A DNA stretch of 64,000 bases from Eonycteris spelaea (lineage: Eukaryota > Chordata > Mammalia > Chiroptera > Pteropodidae). The DNA lies in contig PUFA01000224.1 of assembly GCA_003508835.1 (NCBI GenBank), positions 1,736,001-1,800,000 on the forward strand, read 5' to 3'. The notes under the pieces are model-generated. The model worked only from the letters and a program-made list of their open reading frames with translations. It was not told where the DNA came from and did not search any database. A program made the translations under genes and the position numbers. Of the stretch, positions 12,701 to 23,628 are shown piece by piece (positions within the stretch are counted from its first letter, which is position 1; every line of letters begins with the position of its first letter).

Positions 12701-15700
12701 CATGCGCTATACCCAATCCCCTCAAGGGCAGCCTGGGACCATAGCTACTGGCCTTGAAATAGAAGCCCCGGCCTCGTCCAGGGCCAGAAAACTTGGACAG
12801 GTGGAGCTGAGGGAGACAGAAGCGGTGTTCCAGGGGAGCAGGAGCCCCTCTGAGGAGCTGCTGGCCTCAAACCCGAGTTAGACTCAGCCGGGTGGATTAG
12901 GTGAGACAGGAGAAGGAACTTCGTGCCTGGAAATCACCAAGTGCTGGGAAGCCACTGTGGATAATTTGTACTTCTGAGGTTTGTCATCACAGGCCTTGTT
13001 TTTCCTGCCAGGGATGATGGGAGGAGGCCAGGGGCTGGGGAGTAGAGGGCAGGGAGTTCATTCCCCCAGTACCATCTCATTTGCCCTGATCGACTTAAGC
13101 CCTCTGCCACTGAAGTAACGAGGCAACGGAGAGTCCCAGGAAAGCCGAGGACCCGGAGAGAAAGCAGTGCGATCAATCGCAGGCACACAGGACCACAACC
13201 CAGCTTCCCAGGCTCCTTCCCTCTGCATTTTGGCTTTTGCTCTGAATTTTTAAGGAGGTGGAGACCTTGTGCGGGAGGAGGCAGCGCAGGGAGGAGAAGG
13301 AGTAAGAGGGGCAAAGGGCAGGGGGCCCAGGAAGGTAAGGCAGATCGCGGAATCCAGAAGTCACAGCCAAGAGCAGAAGGATGCTCCCAGCTTTGCAGAG
13401 GGCCCGAAGGGGGTTTAAATAAGACCTCATCTGATTGAGAAGGGGCGCGAGGGAGAGTTTGGCAGGGGTCACAGGAATGTGCAATCATTTGCTCTACGTG
13501 GCAGCTACACACGTGTGACAGTTCCCTGAGCCGTCGCTTCATATTTGTGCATTTTGCTAATTAAGAACTATCTCTAAAGTCCCAGGTCGGCATGTGGCGT
13601 CCCATAGCCACTTTGAAAGAAGCCGGTCCTGGGCGAAACGACAGAGCCCAGTTAAGTCCACAGGTTCTGGTATCAGACAGACTGTCTGCGACTTCTCGGA
13701 CGGGTGACCTTGGGTAAGTTCCCCCACCTCATCTGGAAAACGGGGACCACGGCGGCACCACCGACTCCCAGGGTTGTGTCGCGGGGTCACATGTGACGTA
13801 GACCAAGGGACCGCAAAGAAGGGTCGGCAGTAATTGCCAAAGCTGCAGCCCTGTCCCTTCTGCCAGGCTGGCCTTACTGCCATCGCCAGGCCCCAGCCTC
13901 GCGACAGCCTTCGTGCCCGGCATAAGCCCGGGCAGTTGGAATGTCCCACCCACGGACGAGTGGCAGCTGTGCCCAGCGGAGGAGCGAGGGCTCCAGTCTA
14001 GCAGTTCCCGCCGCCTCCGACTGCAGTCATCTCTCTCCCCCGCCCCGTATTTTTACATCCTTTCACCGACAACCTCCATCTCCCCCCCTGCAAACCCACG
14101 TGTTGCCAACCACACCTCCCCCTGGGGAAGGCTGAGCTCCGGGTTGTAGGAGGGTGGAATGGGAATTAGTGTGTGTGGCAAGGAGGGCAGTGAGGAAGAC
14201 AGCCAGGGATGCAGGTACGGGCTTGGGGCCAGAAAGAGCTTTTTCCACCACTCACAGTGGCACCAGGACAAGGGCTCATGCTATCAGAGGACGCGAGCAA
14301 AGCCACTCAGCTTGGGGTCAAGCCTGGTCCCAGCTGAGGGCCCCACTTGCAAGGTTCACTTACGGGCATGGAGTCTTTCAGAGTTTCTTTGCAGGGAATC
14401 ACGGTGGGGATGGCCAGGGAGGCAGGGGCCGCAGGGACTCAGGTTTAAATCCTCTGCCCCTTGAAAGTCATCCCGGCCACCTCTGGGAAGAGGTCTCAGT
14501 TTACAAACATGATGTCTGTGGGTGACGTTGGTGTTGGGGCCACCTGCAGAGGGCTGGACACCAGCACAGGGAGCTCTAAGGGGGGGTTGGATAGGGACCT
14601 CTTTCCCTCCTCTGATGACCCATTGTGCAGGAAGAATTTGTTTTTAAGATAGCAAGAGGCACTTCCTGAGAGATGTGGAACCTCACGTCATGAGCCAGAA
14701 GATGGGGCCCTATGCAGGAAAGCCCAGCTCGATGCTCATGCATCCTGCCAGCTCCTTCTACGGCTCCATCACAACACAGGCAGGAAAGCGCCTTGCAAGG
14801 AGACCGAAACCCCTGATAATATCACCGCTCGTCTTGTGAGGCTTGGGCAGATCTGAATTTCAGATAGTAAGGAACTGGAACCCTGTTAGTTTTGTGATGA
14901 TGGTGTCATCGTTATCTATGAAAATGTCCTTTGATTTTAGAGATGCATTTTTTAAATGACTTGGGGCAAAAAGTTGCAAGGTCTATCATTTATCTTAAAA
15001 TACTTTGGCCAAAAAAAGCAAAGGATGCAAATATTGTTAAAGGCTGAAAACTGTCAAACTGAGGAATTGGGAGGGATGAGTGCTGGAAATTCCCATACTT
15101 CTGTTCTGCTGACATCCCTCCAAGGAACGGGTAAAAGCAAAAAACAAAACAAAACAAAACAAAACTCCAAAAACCAACTCATAATGCGGTGGAGAGATTA
15201 AACTGTTTCTCTTTCTTTTTCTGAAAGATGTCTAAGGTACGTGAGTGTCTGCACACACTGTACGTTTTCCCGGTGCGGTGAGAACAGCCTTGTGCTGGGA
15301 GGTCACACAGGAGAGGGTGGGGTCTGGGAGGCCGAGCAGAAGGGACAGGGAGAGAGGATGGGGCTTTGTCTAGTCCCCTGGCCCCATTCCTGCATCCACA
15401 GCCAGAGGGGCCACAGTGAGGGGCCCAGGCGAGTGGCAGGCTCAGCCCAGGTTGGGATGCTACTGAGTCTGCCCATTGCGTGAAGAGGCCCATCACCTAT
15501 CACCTAGCTCTCCCTGAGAGGACCCATCACCTGCCTGGGCCTGGAGCCTCACCCCACAAGTTGTCTGGCCACCTCATGAGGACACCTCCTGGCCCAGGAC
15601 TCCTGCCTGCCCTGGGGATCAAGAGGAAGGAACGAACTGTCACACAGTTCACTCAGCACTTCCATCTCCTCAGGACTCACAGGAGTCCTGACAGATGGCT

Positions 15701-18700
15701 AAGTCCATGTCACAGCTGTGAGGCTTGCGGAAGGCTGTGTGCCCCACTCGGGGTGGAGCTGGCCTCCGGCCCAGGCCTCTTCCCATTTCTCCGGCACGGC
15801 ACGCTGGGCTAAGGGTTCTCACCCTCCCTTTTGCAATGAGGGAACTGAGGTCCTTCCACAGAGATTAAACATGTTCTCAAGGTCAGTTGGCCATTGCCAT
15901 GGAGTGGGATGAGGACGAGGTCTCTTGGTCCCAGCCCAGGTTCCCCATGGAAGTTCCAGAAACATCAGGGAAGGCCAAGACGCAGGGCACTGGGATGGGA
16001 GGTGGAAGTCTTCGATGGGAGCGCGCTCTTCTAGAACAGTCCCTTGGGAGCCCTGCACAGGCCTAGCTGACGTTGTCACTTCACACGGGGTGGCCTGCTG
16101 TGGGCCAGGAGGGCCTGGGCAGCTGCGGACAGTTTCTGGAAGCAAATGGCTGGGGCAGGATGCTTGTGGTAAGGTGAGGCCTTCAGGGCCAGCAACCTGC
16201 CTCACAGAGGAGTTAGAGGAGCAAAGCTTCCCCCAAGCCCAGGGCCCCCAGCCTCTGGGAGGAGCTGGGGGCTTACTCCTTCTGTGGTCAGGCCCATTGG
16301 TCCTGCCAACAGAGGCTGTTTTATGGTCTCAAATGGAAGGTCGCCCATTTGGCTGAACCCTTCAGGGTATTGTCCCACCTCTTCCAGGGAGCCTTCCCTG
16401 GCTGCTCCTTTCAGCCACTCAGTTCTCAGGGGCTGCACCCCACACTCATCTGGGCTCTTCTTCCTGCTCTTCCCCACCAGCCCTGAGAGACTACCTAGGG
16501 CAGGGCCCAGGTCCGTTCCTCCTCTGTGACACCCCTCTCCTCCCCTCTGGGCTGGCATTCCCCTGAACAGTTCTGCTACCAGTGAGGAGCTTCTGCTCCT
16601 GCCCTCCAGGGGGTAGGGGCACAGGAAAGCCTGACTAGTGACCTTGGGGTGGACTTCCTCTTCTGAGACACTGGAGGTTTTCTTTCCCTTTTTTGCTTCC
16701 CTGTTCAGAGATTTCTCCTTTCCAGGCAGAGGTCAGGGCACCATAAACAGGAGTGATAAGGCTTTGGGCCTTCAAACTGAACTTTGCAGCTGCCATTTTA
16801 TGGCCCTGATAAAGTCAACCCACCTCCCTCCTCCCCCCTCCCTCCCTCCCACCCCACCTTGAGTCTGGCTGCAGCAGGATTGCCTGATGTCCTTTAGTGC
16901 AGGGGCAAGTGGCCGGTGGGGAGCAGAGAGGGAACTGAGGCCCCTCACTCCAGCCGGCCCTCAGTTGGTCCTGCCTGAGTCCCGGCCCTGGGCTGTGGGG
17001 CACATGGGAGAAGGAGAGACCTCAGCCTTTGATCTCATGGGATGATCAGAAGAGTCCAGGCTGGGAGGTGAGTAGGGCTGAAGGGTGGGGTCAGAGGTGA
17101 GAGGGCTGAGTGGGTGGGAGCAATCAGGGAAGGCTGTCTGCAGGAGCTGGCATTGGGTACAAAGTGAATAAGATGTGGAAAGACAGGGGACAGTAGGCAT
17201 TGGAGGAGTCAGCCTTGGGCAATGGAGGAGTCAGCCTTGGGCTGTCGCAGGAGTTGGGGCAGATGTGACCTAGCATGGAAGGCTCTGCTGCTGGGCCAAG
17301 AAGCCTCCAGGGGTGGGGTAATGGGGTGCCAGTGGCAGTCCCCTGGCCCACCCAAGGAGAATTTGAGTGGTCGGAGCCCAGGGTTGGGAGGGCCAGGGGA
17401 CTGTTGTTAAGGCCTGGAGGCTCTGTGACCCTGAGGGGCTGTCAGTGGTGCCAGAGCTGTGGCGTCAGGGCCTGAATTTGGTGAGGCTTTGAGCACTCAG
17501 GAGGCGGGTCTCGTGGCTAGCAACAGCAAGTGGGGAGCTCTCGTCAACTGTCATCAGGTCAGGCACTGAGCTCCCCATCCCCAGCGTGTACAAGACACTA
17601 GTTAGGTGAAAACGCAGATTTCTGCCCTGGTGGAGGTGACAGTAAGGGAGGTTAATGATGGGGTAGAAGAGACTAGATTGGTATATTCCACCCACCCACC
17701 CACACGGAGGTGGTGCCAGACCTGAAATCCACTCACGTTTTAGGCCTTGCCCAAGCAGCAATCCCAGATCCCTCAAGTCTGGGGGTAGGGGCGCAGAGAA
17801 AATCAACCTCAGCCCCGGTCTGCTTGGGGGGACCCTTGTAACTCCAGTGTCTCTGGGCCTCACTTGGCCTGAAGTAAAATGGGCTTGGGCAGGTTCAGAG
17901 ATCGTAGAGGGAGTGATCCACGTGTCTCATGCCTAAACTGGGATCTGCCCTGCAGCCCAGGTGAACCATCCACAGACACCCACATACCCACACGTGGGGC
18001 ATGCTAGCACAGGCCAGGGACACACACATACCCACGGGGGACGAAGCATAAGTGGCAGGAAGAAGGAGGCCACCGCTTGTTGGTGCACATGGCTGGCCCT
18101 ACCAGCTAAACACCACCCTCCCGCCCCTCACTGCCCACCTCCTTCCACCTTGGGCCTACCTTTCACCTCTGCTCAGTGAGAGGGACAGGAAGGGTCTGCT
18201 TGTCATCCACCTTGTCCCCAAAGCCCCTTCCCAGGTCCTGGGGTCCCCAGCGCTGGATCTGCTGCCGCGATGTCACCCCTCCACGTAACTCACAAAGCCC
18301 CACGGACACTTCCAAACGGGCACAGCACACGATGACGACCCTCACAGCCTCCCTCCCACCCACCGTCTACGAGACCTCTCACTTCCTTCAACCACAGTCC
18401 CGGACCCTGCACCCACGGACCTCCCCACCCCACGCAAACCCGCAGCCACAACCAGACAGGCAAGCGCGAGCCAGCTCGCATCCGCCCCTCCGCGGGTGTC
18501 ACGGCTTGCGGTGCAGAGCCGGCTGCCGGCTGTGCTGGGAGGGAATAGTTGGGACCCAGACCCCTCCTCTCGGGTCTAGATCCGGTCCGAGGCGGAGCCA
18601 GAAGGAGACACTCGGTGCTCCCTGCCCTTGCTCTCCTCACACAGACGTGCGCGCAGACGGCTCGGATCCCGCCGCCCCCACTCCACTCCCAGCTGCCGGG

Positions 18701-18805
18701 ACTCTGGGTGGCGCGACGGACACTCACCGCGGGCCGGAGGGAGCAGGCGAGGGCGCCGGCCAACAGGCAGAGCCAGGGGGCCGGCGGCGGGCGCGGAGGG
18801 CGCAT
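656..18805 (-). CDS. VIPR1: VIPR1 (VPAC1 receptor) gene, 5' part: coding exons 1-4 with introns 1-3; incomplete at the left edge
   Basis: VIPR1 is a class B1 G-protein-coupled receptor in the plasma membrane. It binds VIP and PACAP and signals mainly through Gs and cAMP. Four minus-strand exons carry its signal peptide and extracellular hormone-binding domain in the right order: 18728-18805, 8505-8613, 3850-3955 and 656-761. Intron phases are 0, 1 and 1, and every border is GT/AG. Identity rests on stretches such as CLEEAELENET, MWDNITCWPATPRG, NVSRSC and PYPIACG, which are close to human VPAC1 and distinct from VIPR2 or the PACAP receptor. The seven-helix part is encoded beyond position 1. 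Exons 3 and 4 together lack three bases relative to the family frame, so the gene as written encodes a damaged binding domain. Gene identity is very secure; functionality is uncertain. Confidence 0.95.
1008..1095. repeat. Degenerate CTGATCC/CTGACC-rich patch, copy 1
   Basis: Repeated words of the type CTGATCC, TGACC and GATCCTTG occur at irregular spacing of roughly 20-30 bases. The same vocabulary recurs at 8700-8825 and 30010-30240. It looks like a decayed minisatellite; the family is not known to me. Confidence 0.4.
2571..2609. promoter_or_regulatory. Repeated GCAATTAGCAG motif, possible homeodomain site pair
   Basis: The 11-mer GCAATTAGCAG occurs at 2571 and again at 2599, 28 bases apart. 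The surrounding 2500-2660 sequence is unlike the repeats nearby. CAATTA/TAATTG is a typical homeodomain core. Enhancer function is inference. Confidence 0.35.
3040..3350 (+). repeat. L2 LINE 3' end, sense
   Basis: The order of motifs matches the L2 tail: a region ending AACTAGAACACGACC, then GGGCAGGCAGCATGGCTG, then CCCAGTGCCTGTCACAC and a TTCACTGAATGAA end. Confidence 0.75.
3850..3955 (-). CDS. VIPR1: VIPR1 coding exon 3, two single-base deletions relative to the family frame
   Basis: Acceptor CCACAG|GC and donor TTCAAG|GTAAGA are intact. The exon starts in frame with CGKMWDNITCWPATPRG, including the DNIT glycosylation site and the conserved D and W of the hormone-binding fold. The expected Q codon after RG is short by one C near 3903 (GGC CAG written GGCAG). 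A second base is missing from the C run at 3881-3884, in the Cys-Pro codons (TGC CCC written TGCCC). The frame beyond that would read PTIYQVFSHVQG, which aligns well with human PLIFKLFSSIQG. Length is 106 bases against 108 deduced for human. As written, the exon continues without a stop in a shifted frame (RWSSWPAHHLSG...) and the disulfide cysteine of LACP is lost. Confidence 0.92.
5585..5705 (-). repeat. MIR SINE, antisense fragment
   Basis: Contains the reversed MIR middle: TTATTTAACCCTCCC, then CAGATGAGTTGCTGAGGC. Diverged. Confidence 0.7.
6430..6850. repeat. CA/ACAGAC-rich low-complexity block
   Basis: Over about 420 bases the sequence is dominated by ACACAC, CACAGA and CAGACA words with few stops in several frames. 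It is a degenerate simple repeat expanded in VIPR1 intron 2. Confidence 0.8.
7590..7665 (+). repeat. L2 LINE fragment, probable
   Basis: A short stretch around CTGGCTCAAGTGGCTCCTTG and AAGAAAGCCC resembles the L2 3' region. Weak because of length and divergence. Confidence 0.4.
8505..8613 (-). CDS. VIPR1: VIPR1 coding exon 2: start of the extracellular hormone-binding domain
   Basis: The exon is 109 bases: 36 codons plus the first base of a glycine codon (phase 0 to 1). The acceptor is CCCTCAG|AGC and the donor GCAG|GTGAGG. Its protein runs from SGWASVLQLEACDY to CLEEAELENETA and matches human VPAC1 residues from about 27 to 62. It contains the first two cysteines of the domain, the second of which pairs in the conserved disulfide set, and the ENET N-glycosylation site. 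One extra codon near LQLEACDY, relative to human, keeps the frame. No damage is seen. Confidence 0.95.
8700..8825. repeat. Degenerate CTGATCC/CTGACC-rich patch, copy 2
   Basis: Same word pattern as at 1008-1095 and 30010-30240 (GACTGATCC, CTGAATCCTGATCC, CTCTGACTGC). Confidence 0.4.
10830..11240 (+). mobile_element. Solo LTR of an old endogenous retroelement (ERVL/MaLR-like), sense
   Basis: The 5' part has paired CCAATCAGA-type words, as in many mammalian LTRs. The 3' part runs GAGCCCCTGAATGCAGCC, then TTGTGGCTTAAGCTAGTTGAG, then GTAACTGAAAGCGTCC, the typical end of an ERVL-class LTR. No internal retroviral genes lie beside it. Subfamily not assigned. Confidence 0.6.
12040..12240 (+). repeat. 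L2 LINE fragment, sense
   Basis: CCCTGTGGCCTAGGAGTCAA, then CATGCAAGACCTTCC, then CACCACTGCCTGCATCTC follow the L2 3' region in order. Confidence 0.6.
13650..13790 (+). repeat. MIR SINE, sense
   Basis: Shows GTATCAGACAGACTG, then GGGTGACCTTGGGTAAGTT, then CTCATCTGGAAAACGGGGAC, the MIR core in order. Confidence 0.85.
15139..15165 (+). repeat. AAAAC microsatellite
   Basis: Five to six tandem AAAAC units. Confidence 0.9.
15825..15920 (-). repeat. MIR SINE, antisense fragment
   Basis: TGAGGGAACTGAGGTCC followed by TTCTCAAGGTCAGTTGGCC matches reversed MIR. Confidence 0.55.
17201..17242 (+). repeat. 22-bp tandem duplication
   Basis: TGGAGGAGTCAGCCTTGGGC occurs at 17201 and again at 17223, identical over 20 bases; a recent local slip. 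Confidence 0.9.
17550..17660 (-). repeat. L2 LINE 3' end, antisense fragment
   Basis: GTCAGGCACTGAGCTCCC and TTTCTGCCCTGGTGGAGGTG follow the reversed L2 tail. Confidence 0.55.
18728..18805 (-). CDS. VIPR1: VIPR1 coding exon 1: start codon and signal peptide
   Basis: The exon encodes 26 residues, MRPPRPPPAPWLCLLAGALA followed by CSLRPA, the same length as human exon 1. It reads as a signal peptide: a proline- and arginine-rich start, then a hydrophobic core (WLCLLAGALA). The ATG at 18805 has an A at -3, a good initiation context. The splice donor is GCG|GTGAGTG with the intron beginning at 18727, phase 0. The frame stays open upstream to another in-frame ATG at 18973, which would add 56 residues ahead of the signal peptide. 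That ATG lies only about 10 bases from the CCAAT box, so it is probably upstream of the transcription start. The exon sits inside a CpG island. Confidence 0.93.
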
Positions 18806-18977
18806 GGTCCGCCCTGAGCCCGCGCCGGGCGGCCCCACGCCGGGATCGGGCGGGCGGCGCACCGCGCGGTCGACCGTGGGACGCCTGGCGGAGTGGCGCT
18901 GCCGCGGTGGCCCCAGCGCTAAGAGGCGCCGCTCCGGGCTGGGGGCGGGCCCCGGGGCTCGTCTGACTGGCATCAGG

Positions 18978-19032
18978 TACAGCCAATGGATCGGCGGAGG
19001 CGGGGCCGCAGAGCAGGTGTGGGCGGGGCTGA
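18978..19032 (-). promoter_or_regulatory. VIPR1: VIPR1 core promoter elements: CCAAT box and two GC boxes
   Basis: A CCAAT box lies at 18983-18987 (inverted with respect to VIPR1). Two Sp1-type GC boxes follow: AGGCGGGGCC at about 18997-19006 and GGGCGGGGCT at 19021-19030. They lie 170-230 bases upstream of the VIPR1 ATG with no TATA box, the usual layout of a CpG-island promoter. From this spacing the transcription start is probably around 18880-18950; this is inferred, not seen. Confidence 0.65.
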
Positions 19033-20309
19033 GGGCTCGCCGTGCGCCGGGAGTCCCTGGGTTCCCTCCGCTCTTTCCACATGGCAGTCCTCAATTTCCA
19101 GGCATTGACAGACCTTCGCGTCCTGGGACTGCATCTCGGGAGTCTCCAGACCCTAACACGCCTCCTTCCTCCCAGCTTGGCTCACGACGTTTCCAAGCGC
19201 CTGGCTGCCATCTCCTGCTCCGGCTCCCCCTCAGCCCCGCCCCAGGACGCTCTGCACGTCCGCCTTCAAAACCACCTCCTCCAGGGCCTCCCAGCCAGCC
19301 TCTCCATTTCCCATTTGTGCCGCTCGCGGGCTGGGCGGGCGGGCGGGACCACGAGACAGGACGTGACAGTTCTTATCCCCCACGCCGCGGCTGCAGCTTG
19401 CGCGGCCTGCGTAGGGTCCTGGGCTGCAAGCGACCAGAGTAGGTGGGGCGCGTTGTTTGCTCCCTTTTCAAACGTCCCAAGTCATCCCTCGCGTCGGATA
19501 GGCGGGGCGAGGGCCAGCAAGGGCGCGAGTGAGGCCCGACTCTGGGTTCCTTGGTTCCCGCCCTGAGCCCAGGCAACCTGGCAGGGCGCACTCGGCACTG
19601 GCTGGGCACCCGGGTCCTTCACGACCTGGAGGGTGTCGAGCTCCAGGGGAGACAATGCGTCCGCGCCCTCGCGCGTCTCGGCCTGGGCACCTCCCCAGAG
19701 GCTGCAGCGGCCGAAGTTCCAGCGCCCTCACGCGGGGAGGGACAGTCTGCTCCCAGCGCTCGGGCCCCGACTCTGCGCATCCGACCTAAAACCACCTGCC
19801 CTTGTTTACAGCCGGGGAAACTGAGGTCCAGAGAAAGGTCCGGACCTGGGCCGCCTGCCTCCTCCGCGCGTCCTCAGGGCTCAGTTTATGCGTCCCTAGA
19901 GTGAGGCGCGAATTCATCGGCGCTGCGCGGGAGGAGTGCGTCTTCTTGAGGACCGAGCCCAGGTGACTACTTTGCCTTCGTTCCCAGGCTCGAGACCTTG
20001 CGATCGGGACTGGAGGTGGCGGCGGGGACAGGGTGGATGGCGAAAGTGACGGGGGGGGCGCGGTGGGGAGTGCGGTGTTAGTGTAGAAGCGGAGAGGGCC
20101 GCGCGTTCCCTGGCGTCTAGGTCCAACTCCAGGTGCTGGCGACCAGCAGGTGCGTCAGAGTCCCCTGCGAACCCACCGTACAGCGCGGGAAACTCGGCCG
20201 CCGACCTTCTGGGGTGGATGGAGTTATGAGGAGTCAGGGAAAAGCCGGGAAGGGATGAAGACCCAGCCCCTCCTTGAATTCAGTTCATTTTGGAATGCAA
20301 GCATTTGCT

Positions 20310-20415
20310 TGCCGCTTTCCCTCACTCCTCCCCTTCCTTCGTCCCTTCCTTCTTTTCCTCCTCCCTCCCTTCCTTTCTCTTTCTCTTCTCATCCTCCAGC
20401 TTCCCTCCGTCCCTC
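20310..20415 (+). repeat. Polypyrimidine tract (TTCC/CTCC-rich)
   Basis: About 100 bases almost entirely of C and T next to the CpG island edge. Confidence 0.85.
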
Positions 20416-20877
20416 ACACATTAATTGATTACCTTCTGCGTGCCAGGCTCTGGGCTGTGCACGGAGGGACAGAATTAACTCCCACAGCGGCACCTGGGGA
20501 GCTATCTACTCACAATTTCCAGCTCCTTCTGGATATAATCATTAACCCCCCTGGCACAGCCCCTTCCCCAGGTAAGGGAACTGTGAGATGCCTCTGCCAG
20601 GCCGTTCTGAGGTTTGGACCCAACCCCTCAGGGAGGAAGTGGTTAGAGAATCACCAGCCACCTCCTCAGCCATCCTCATTTCTGAGGGTCAAGTTAGGCT
20701 CAGGGGCGGGGGATCCTTGCTTCCCCTTGTGACAGTACCTCTTCTCAGGCCTCAGCTCTCCAGCAGGGCAGTAGAATTATTCTGGGGAGTCACCTTTGCT
20801 GGCCTAGTGTCCTGGGAGTCCTAGATGTAAATGGCAGGTCCATGGGCTTTGGTTCTCCTAAACCCTAGCCCCTCTCT

Positions 20878-20878
<1 letters not shown>

Positions 20879-20913
<35 letters not shown>

Positions 20914-20966
20914 CACACACACAACTCACACAGTCACACACTCACACACACTCACACTCACACTCT
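20879..20966 (+). repeat. CA microsatellite, partly interrupted
   Basis: A pure run of CA units is followed by interrupted CACACT and CTCACA units. Confidence 0.95.
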
Positions 20967-23585
20967 ACCTGGCCAGCTGCAGAATGCTGAAATCCCACCG
21001 TTACGCTTGTCCCTTGGTCTGTTGTAGTTCTGCTCTCTCTGAGGACAGAGACCTTGGGGACCTGAGAGTTGGATTGGGGAATAGCAGGAAGCCAGACCCT
21101 ACTTTGCTATGCGGCCTGGGTTGAGGGGATCTTCAGTCTCCCAGCTGGGGAACTGCTGCCTCTCCCCTTTGTCTGTAGGGTGGTCCCCAAGAAACCTGCC
21201 TCTTAGCCCAGGGCTGCAGGGCAAGCTGGAGGCGGTGAGAGTGACCCGCTGGGCCTCTTCATGGCTTTGCAGTCCGCAGGCTCCCAGGAAGGAAGTGGTG
21301 ACCGAGGGAGAACTGTTCCCCTGCAGATTCTTTGCAATGAAAATGACTTCTTTGTTCTGTCAGAATTGTTCTCCTGGGGGACCCACCCATCCTTACCTAT
21401 CAAAAGGCGCACAACAAATCCAGAAGCGAAAGAAGGAGAGAACAAAGAAAACACCAAGAACAAACAGTCCCCCACCCCCATTCAACCAAGCCTCAATGGG
21501 CCTTTTCAACAGGGGTTCCTGCGTTTGCATGTCCAGTCCTGTGTTCTGAGGCTCTGGGGGGAGGGAGGGGGCAGGGCTGTCAAGCCATGGCCCGCTCTTG
21601 GCTCTTGGGGAGTCCTGTGTGATCTGATGGGGAGGCCATCCTTTCACCCGTCGGATGAGCTGGGAAGGCTTCTTAGTCAGGGGAGGACTATTAGGAGCAG
21701 GACTCGGTGGGGCGGGCTACCAAGGGGGCGGGAAGCGGTGACTGGGGTTTCTGTCCCATCGCTCTACCCTGTCCAAAGCCCAAGTCACTCTGGCTTGGAG
21801 AGGGATGTCACAAATCACCCCCTGCTCCTGGGTCCCCCATGTCCGCTTACATGGATGTCTCCCAGAGCTATTCTGTTTTTATGTCTCTCCTCCTGGATCC
21901 CTGCAACGTGTCTCCAGTCTGTGCCCAAGCCCCACCTCGCTTCCTTCCGGATGTAAGAATCGCAGGGTGCAGAAGGGGGGGAAAGAGAAAGCGGCAGAGT
22001 CACTTGCCGTTCCCACGAGGACAGGCATGACAGGCACAGCGGGGTGAGGATCTGTAGTTACTCATCTGGAGCCTGCCCGGCTTCCTGGCTGCCTGCCTGC
22101 CTCATCCCCGCAGCGGGTGCTACCCTTGCCTCCCACAGGCCTTCACGCACCCCCCTGAGTCGTGCACTCACAGCGTCAGGGCTTCCAGCTCAGAGTGTCG
22201 ATGCCGGTGGCCAGGTTCCTCGGTGCAGTGGGAAGAGCAGCTGGGCACCATGGTGTGGTCATGACCTGCATGGCTGGGGTCAGGCAGGGACCTGGCCTGG
22301 GGAGTCACTTCTCCAGGATTCCCCTTCCAGACTCATCCGCATTGCTGCGTGCATGCAGACAAGCTGGCCTCTCTGGGCCGATGAGTAGAAAAGACCTGCC
22401 CCTTGAGGTCTTTATCCATTGGGTGTGGATGGCAGTTTCAGGGATGTGAACTGCTTGCCACCTCCTCCGGCTGCCCCTTCCTGGGGGCCCTTCTTCCTGT
22501 GAGGAGACACATCTTAACTCCAAGCTTAACTCCAAGATCTGGCGGAGGGTAGGAGAGGCCCAGCCAGGTATTTAAAAAACACATGCTCCCTTTACCCCTC
22601 TGTAACAGCATGCAGTGAATAGCATTCCTTCAGCCCTCGTGGATCACCACTGACACTGGCCCTGCAGTGGGCACTGAGGATGTCACAGTGCCTTAGATGT
22701 GGGCTGCCTCCCTTCATGGGAACCTAGCACCGATTGAGTGGGGCCCCAGGCGAGGGGGTCTCCCGGCGGCGCAGCCCCTGGGAAGAAAACAGAGTTCATG
22801 GCCGTGCAAGCGATGAAGGGAGAAACGGAGTGGAGGGACCTCTTCTGAGATGGCCTGCATCATCTCTTGATCCCAGAGGCTGAGGCTTTGAGCCGTGAAG
22901 GAAGGGGGAGAGGGAGGGGACAGGGTCAGCTCTAAGTGTGTCAGGTCAGGTCCTTCCTGTGGAAGTTTTTTGGAGGTCAGGGGGACCCTGTGAAAGGTGA
23001 GGGAGGAAAAGGCAGGATCGCACAAGAACTCAGACTCGATGCGGCTCTGACAGAGCCTCTGCCAAGCTGAGAGTGAGCTCCGGACCAGCGAGGGCACGTA
23101 GCGGGCTCAGTCAGTGCTGGGGCGCTGTCTGGGGAGAGCGGGGCCTCAGCTCAGATGCTGGGGTGGGTCCTGAAGGCGCTCCTCCCCTAGAGCCTGTCAG
23201 CTCACTGCATTCTTGAGAGCGGGCGGCAAGTTCTTTCTTGAGGGGAGATCCACGCGATGCATGTCTGTGGCTACCACAGAGGGGAAACTGAGGCATGAAA
23301 AGTAAAGGGAGTGGGAGGACTCCTGCTCCAGGAGACAGAGGAAGAAAAGGCTTAGGTTCTACCCTTGGGCAGTGCCTGTTCTGGGCACAGAGAGGGGATG
23401 ACTTGAGAAGGAATTTTTCTTTCAGAATTCCAGGGTTCAGTTCAATCCTGGGGGTCAGAAGTCTGTTTTCGTGCAGCTTGGCACAGGGGTCATGGTGCAG
23501 CGAGTCCGGGAGACTCCAGAAGAGAGGATACTCCCCCTATTTATGCTCCAACAGCAGCCATAGTCTCTTGCCATTGCTTATGGCA

Positions 23586-23595
23586 GTCTCTCTCT

Positions 23596-23628
<33 letters not shown>

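Larger units (their letters stand above)
8614..18727 (-). other. VIPR1: VIPR1 intron 1
   Basis: About 10.1 kb. Recognised content: a CTGATCC-type patch (8700-8825), an LTR (about 10830-11240), L2 (12040-12240), MIR (13650-13790), an AAAAC microsatellite (15139-15165), an antisense MIR (15825-15920), an antisense L2 (17550-17660) and a 22-bp tandem duplication (17201-17242). The 18440-18727 end is CpG-island sequence. First introns often carry regulatory elements, but I cannot identify any by sequence alone. Confidence 0.85.
18440..20130. promoter_or_regulatory. VIPR1: CpG island over the VIPR1 promoter and exon 1
   Basis: CpG dinucleotides are dense from about 18440 to 20130, with the strongest parts at 18480-18980, 19310-19520 and 19640-20130. 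CpG is scarce in the flanks. The island spans VIPR1 exon 1 and extends about 1.3 kb upstream of it. A divergent transcript could start in the right half, but I see no coding exon there. Confidence 0.9.

Noticed and set aside
14440..14470. tRNA-like B-box word (GGTTTAAATCC)
   Set aside because: No matching cloverleaf arms around it; at most a trace of a tRNA-derived SINE.
18576..19094. 172-codon open frame on the minus strand
   Set aside because: Different frame from the VIPR1 signal peptide; composition effect of the CpG island.
18549..19442. 297-codon open frame on the plus strand
   Set aside because: It lies in the CpG island opposite VIPR1 exon 1. High GC removes stop codons; the protein is low-complexity R/P/G/S-rich with no similarity.
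20879..20966. CRISPR-like or tandem array
   Set aside because: Simple CA microsatellite in a mammalian genome; no spacer structure anywhere in the window.
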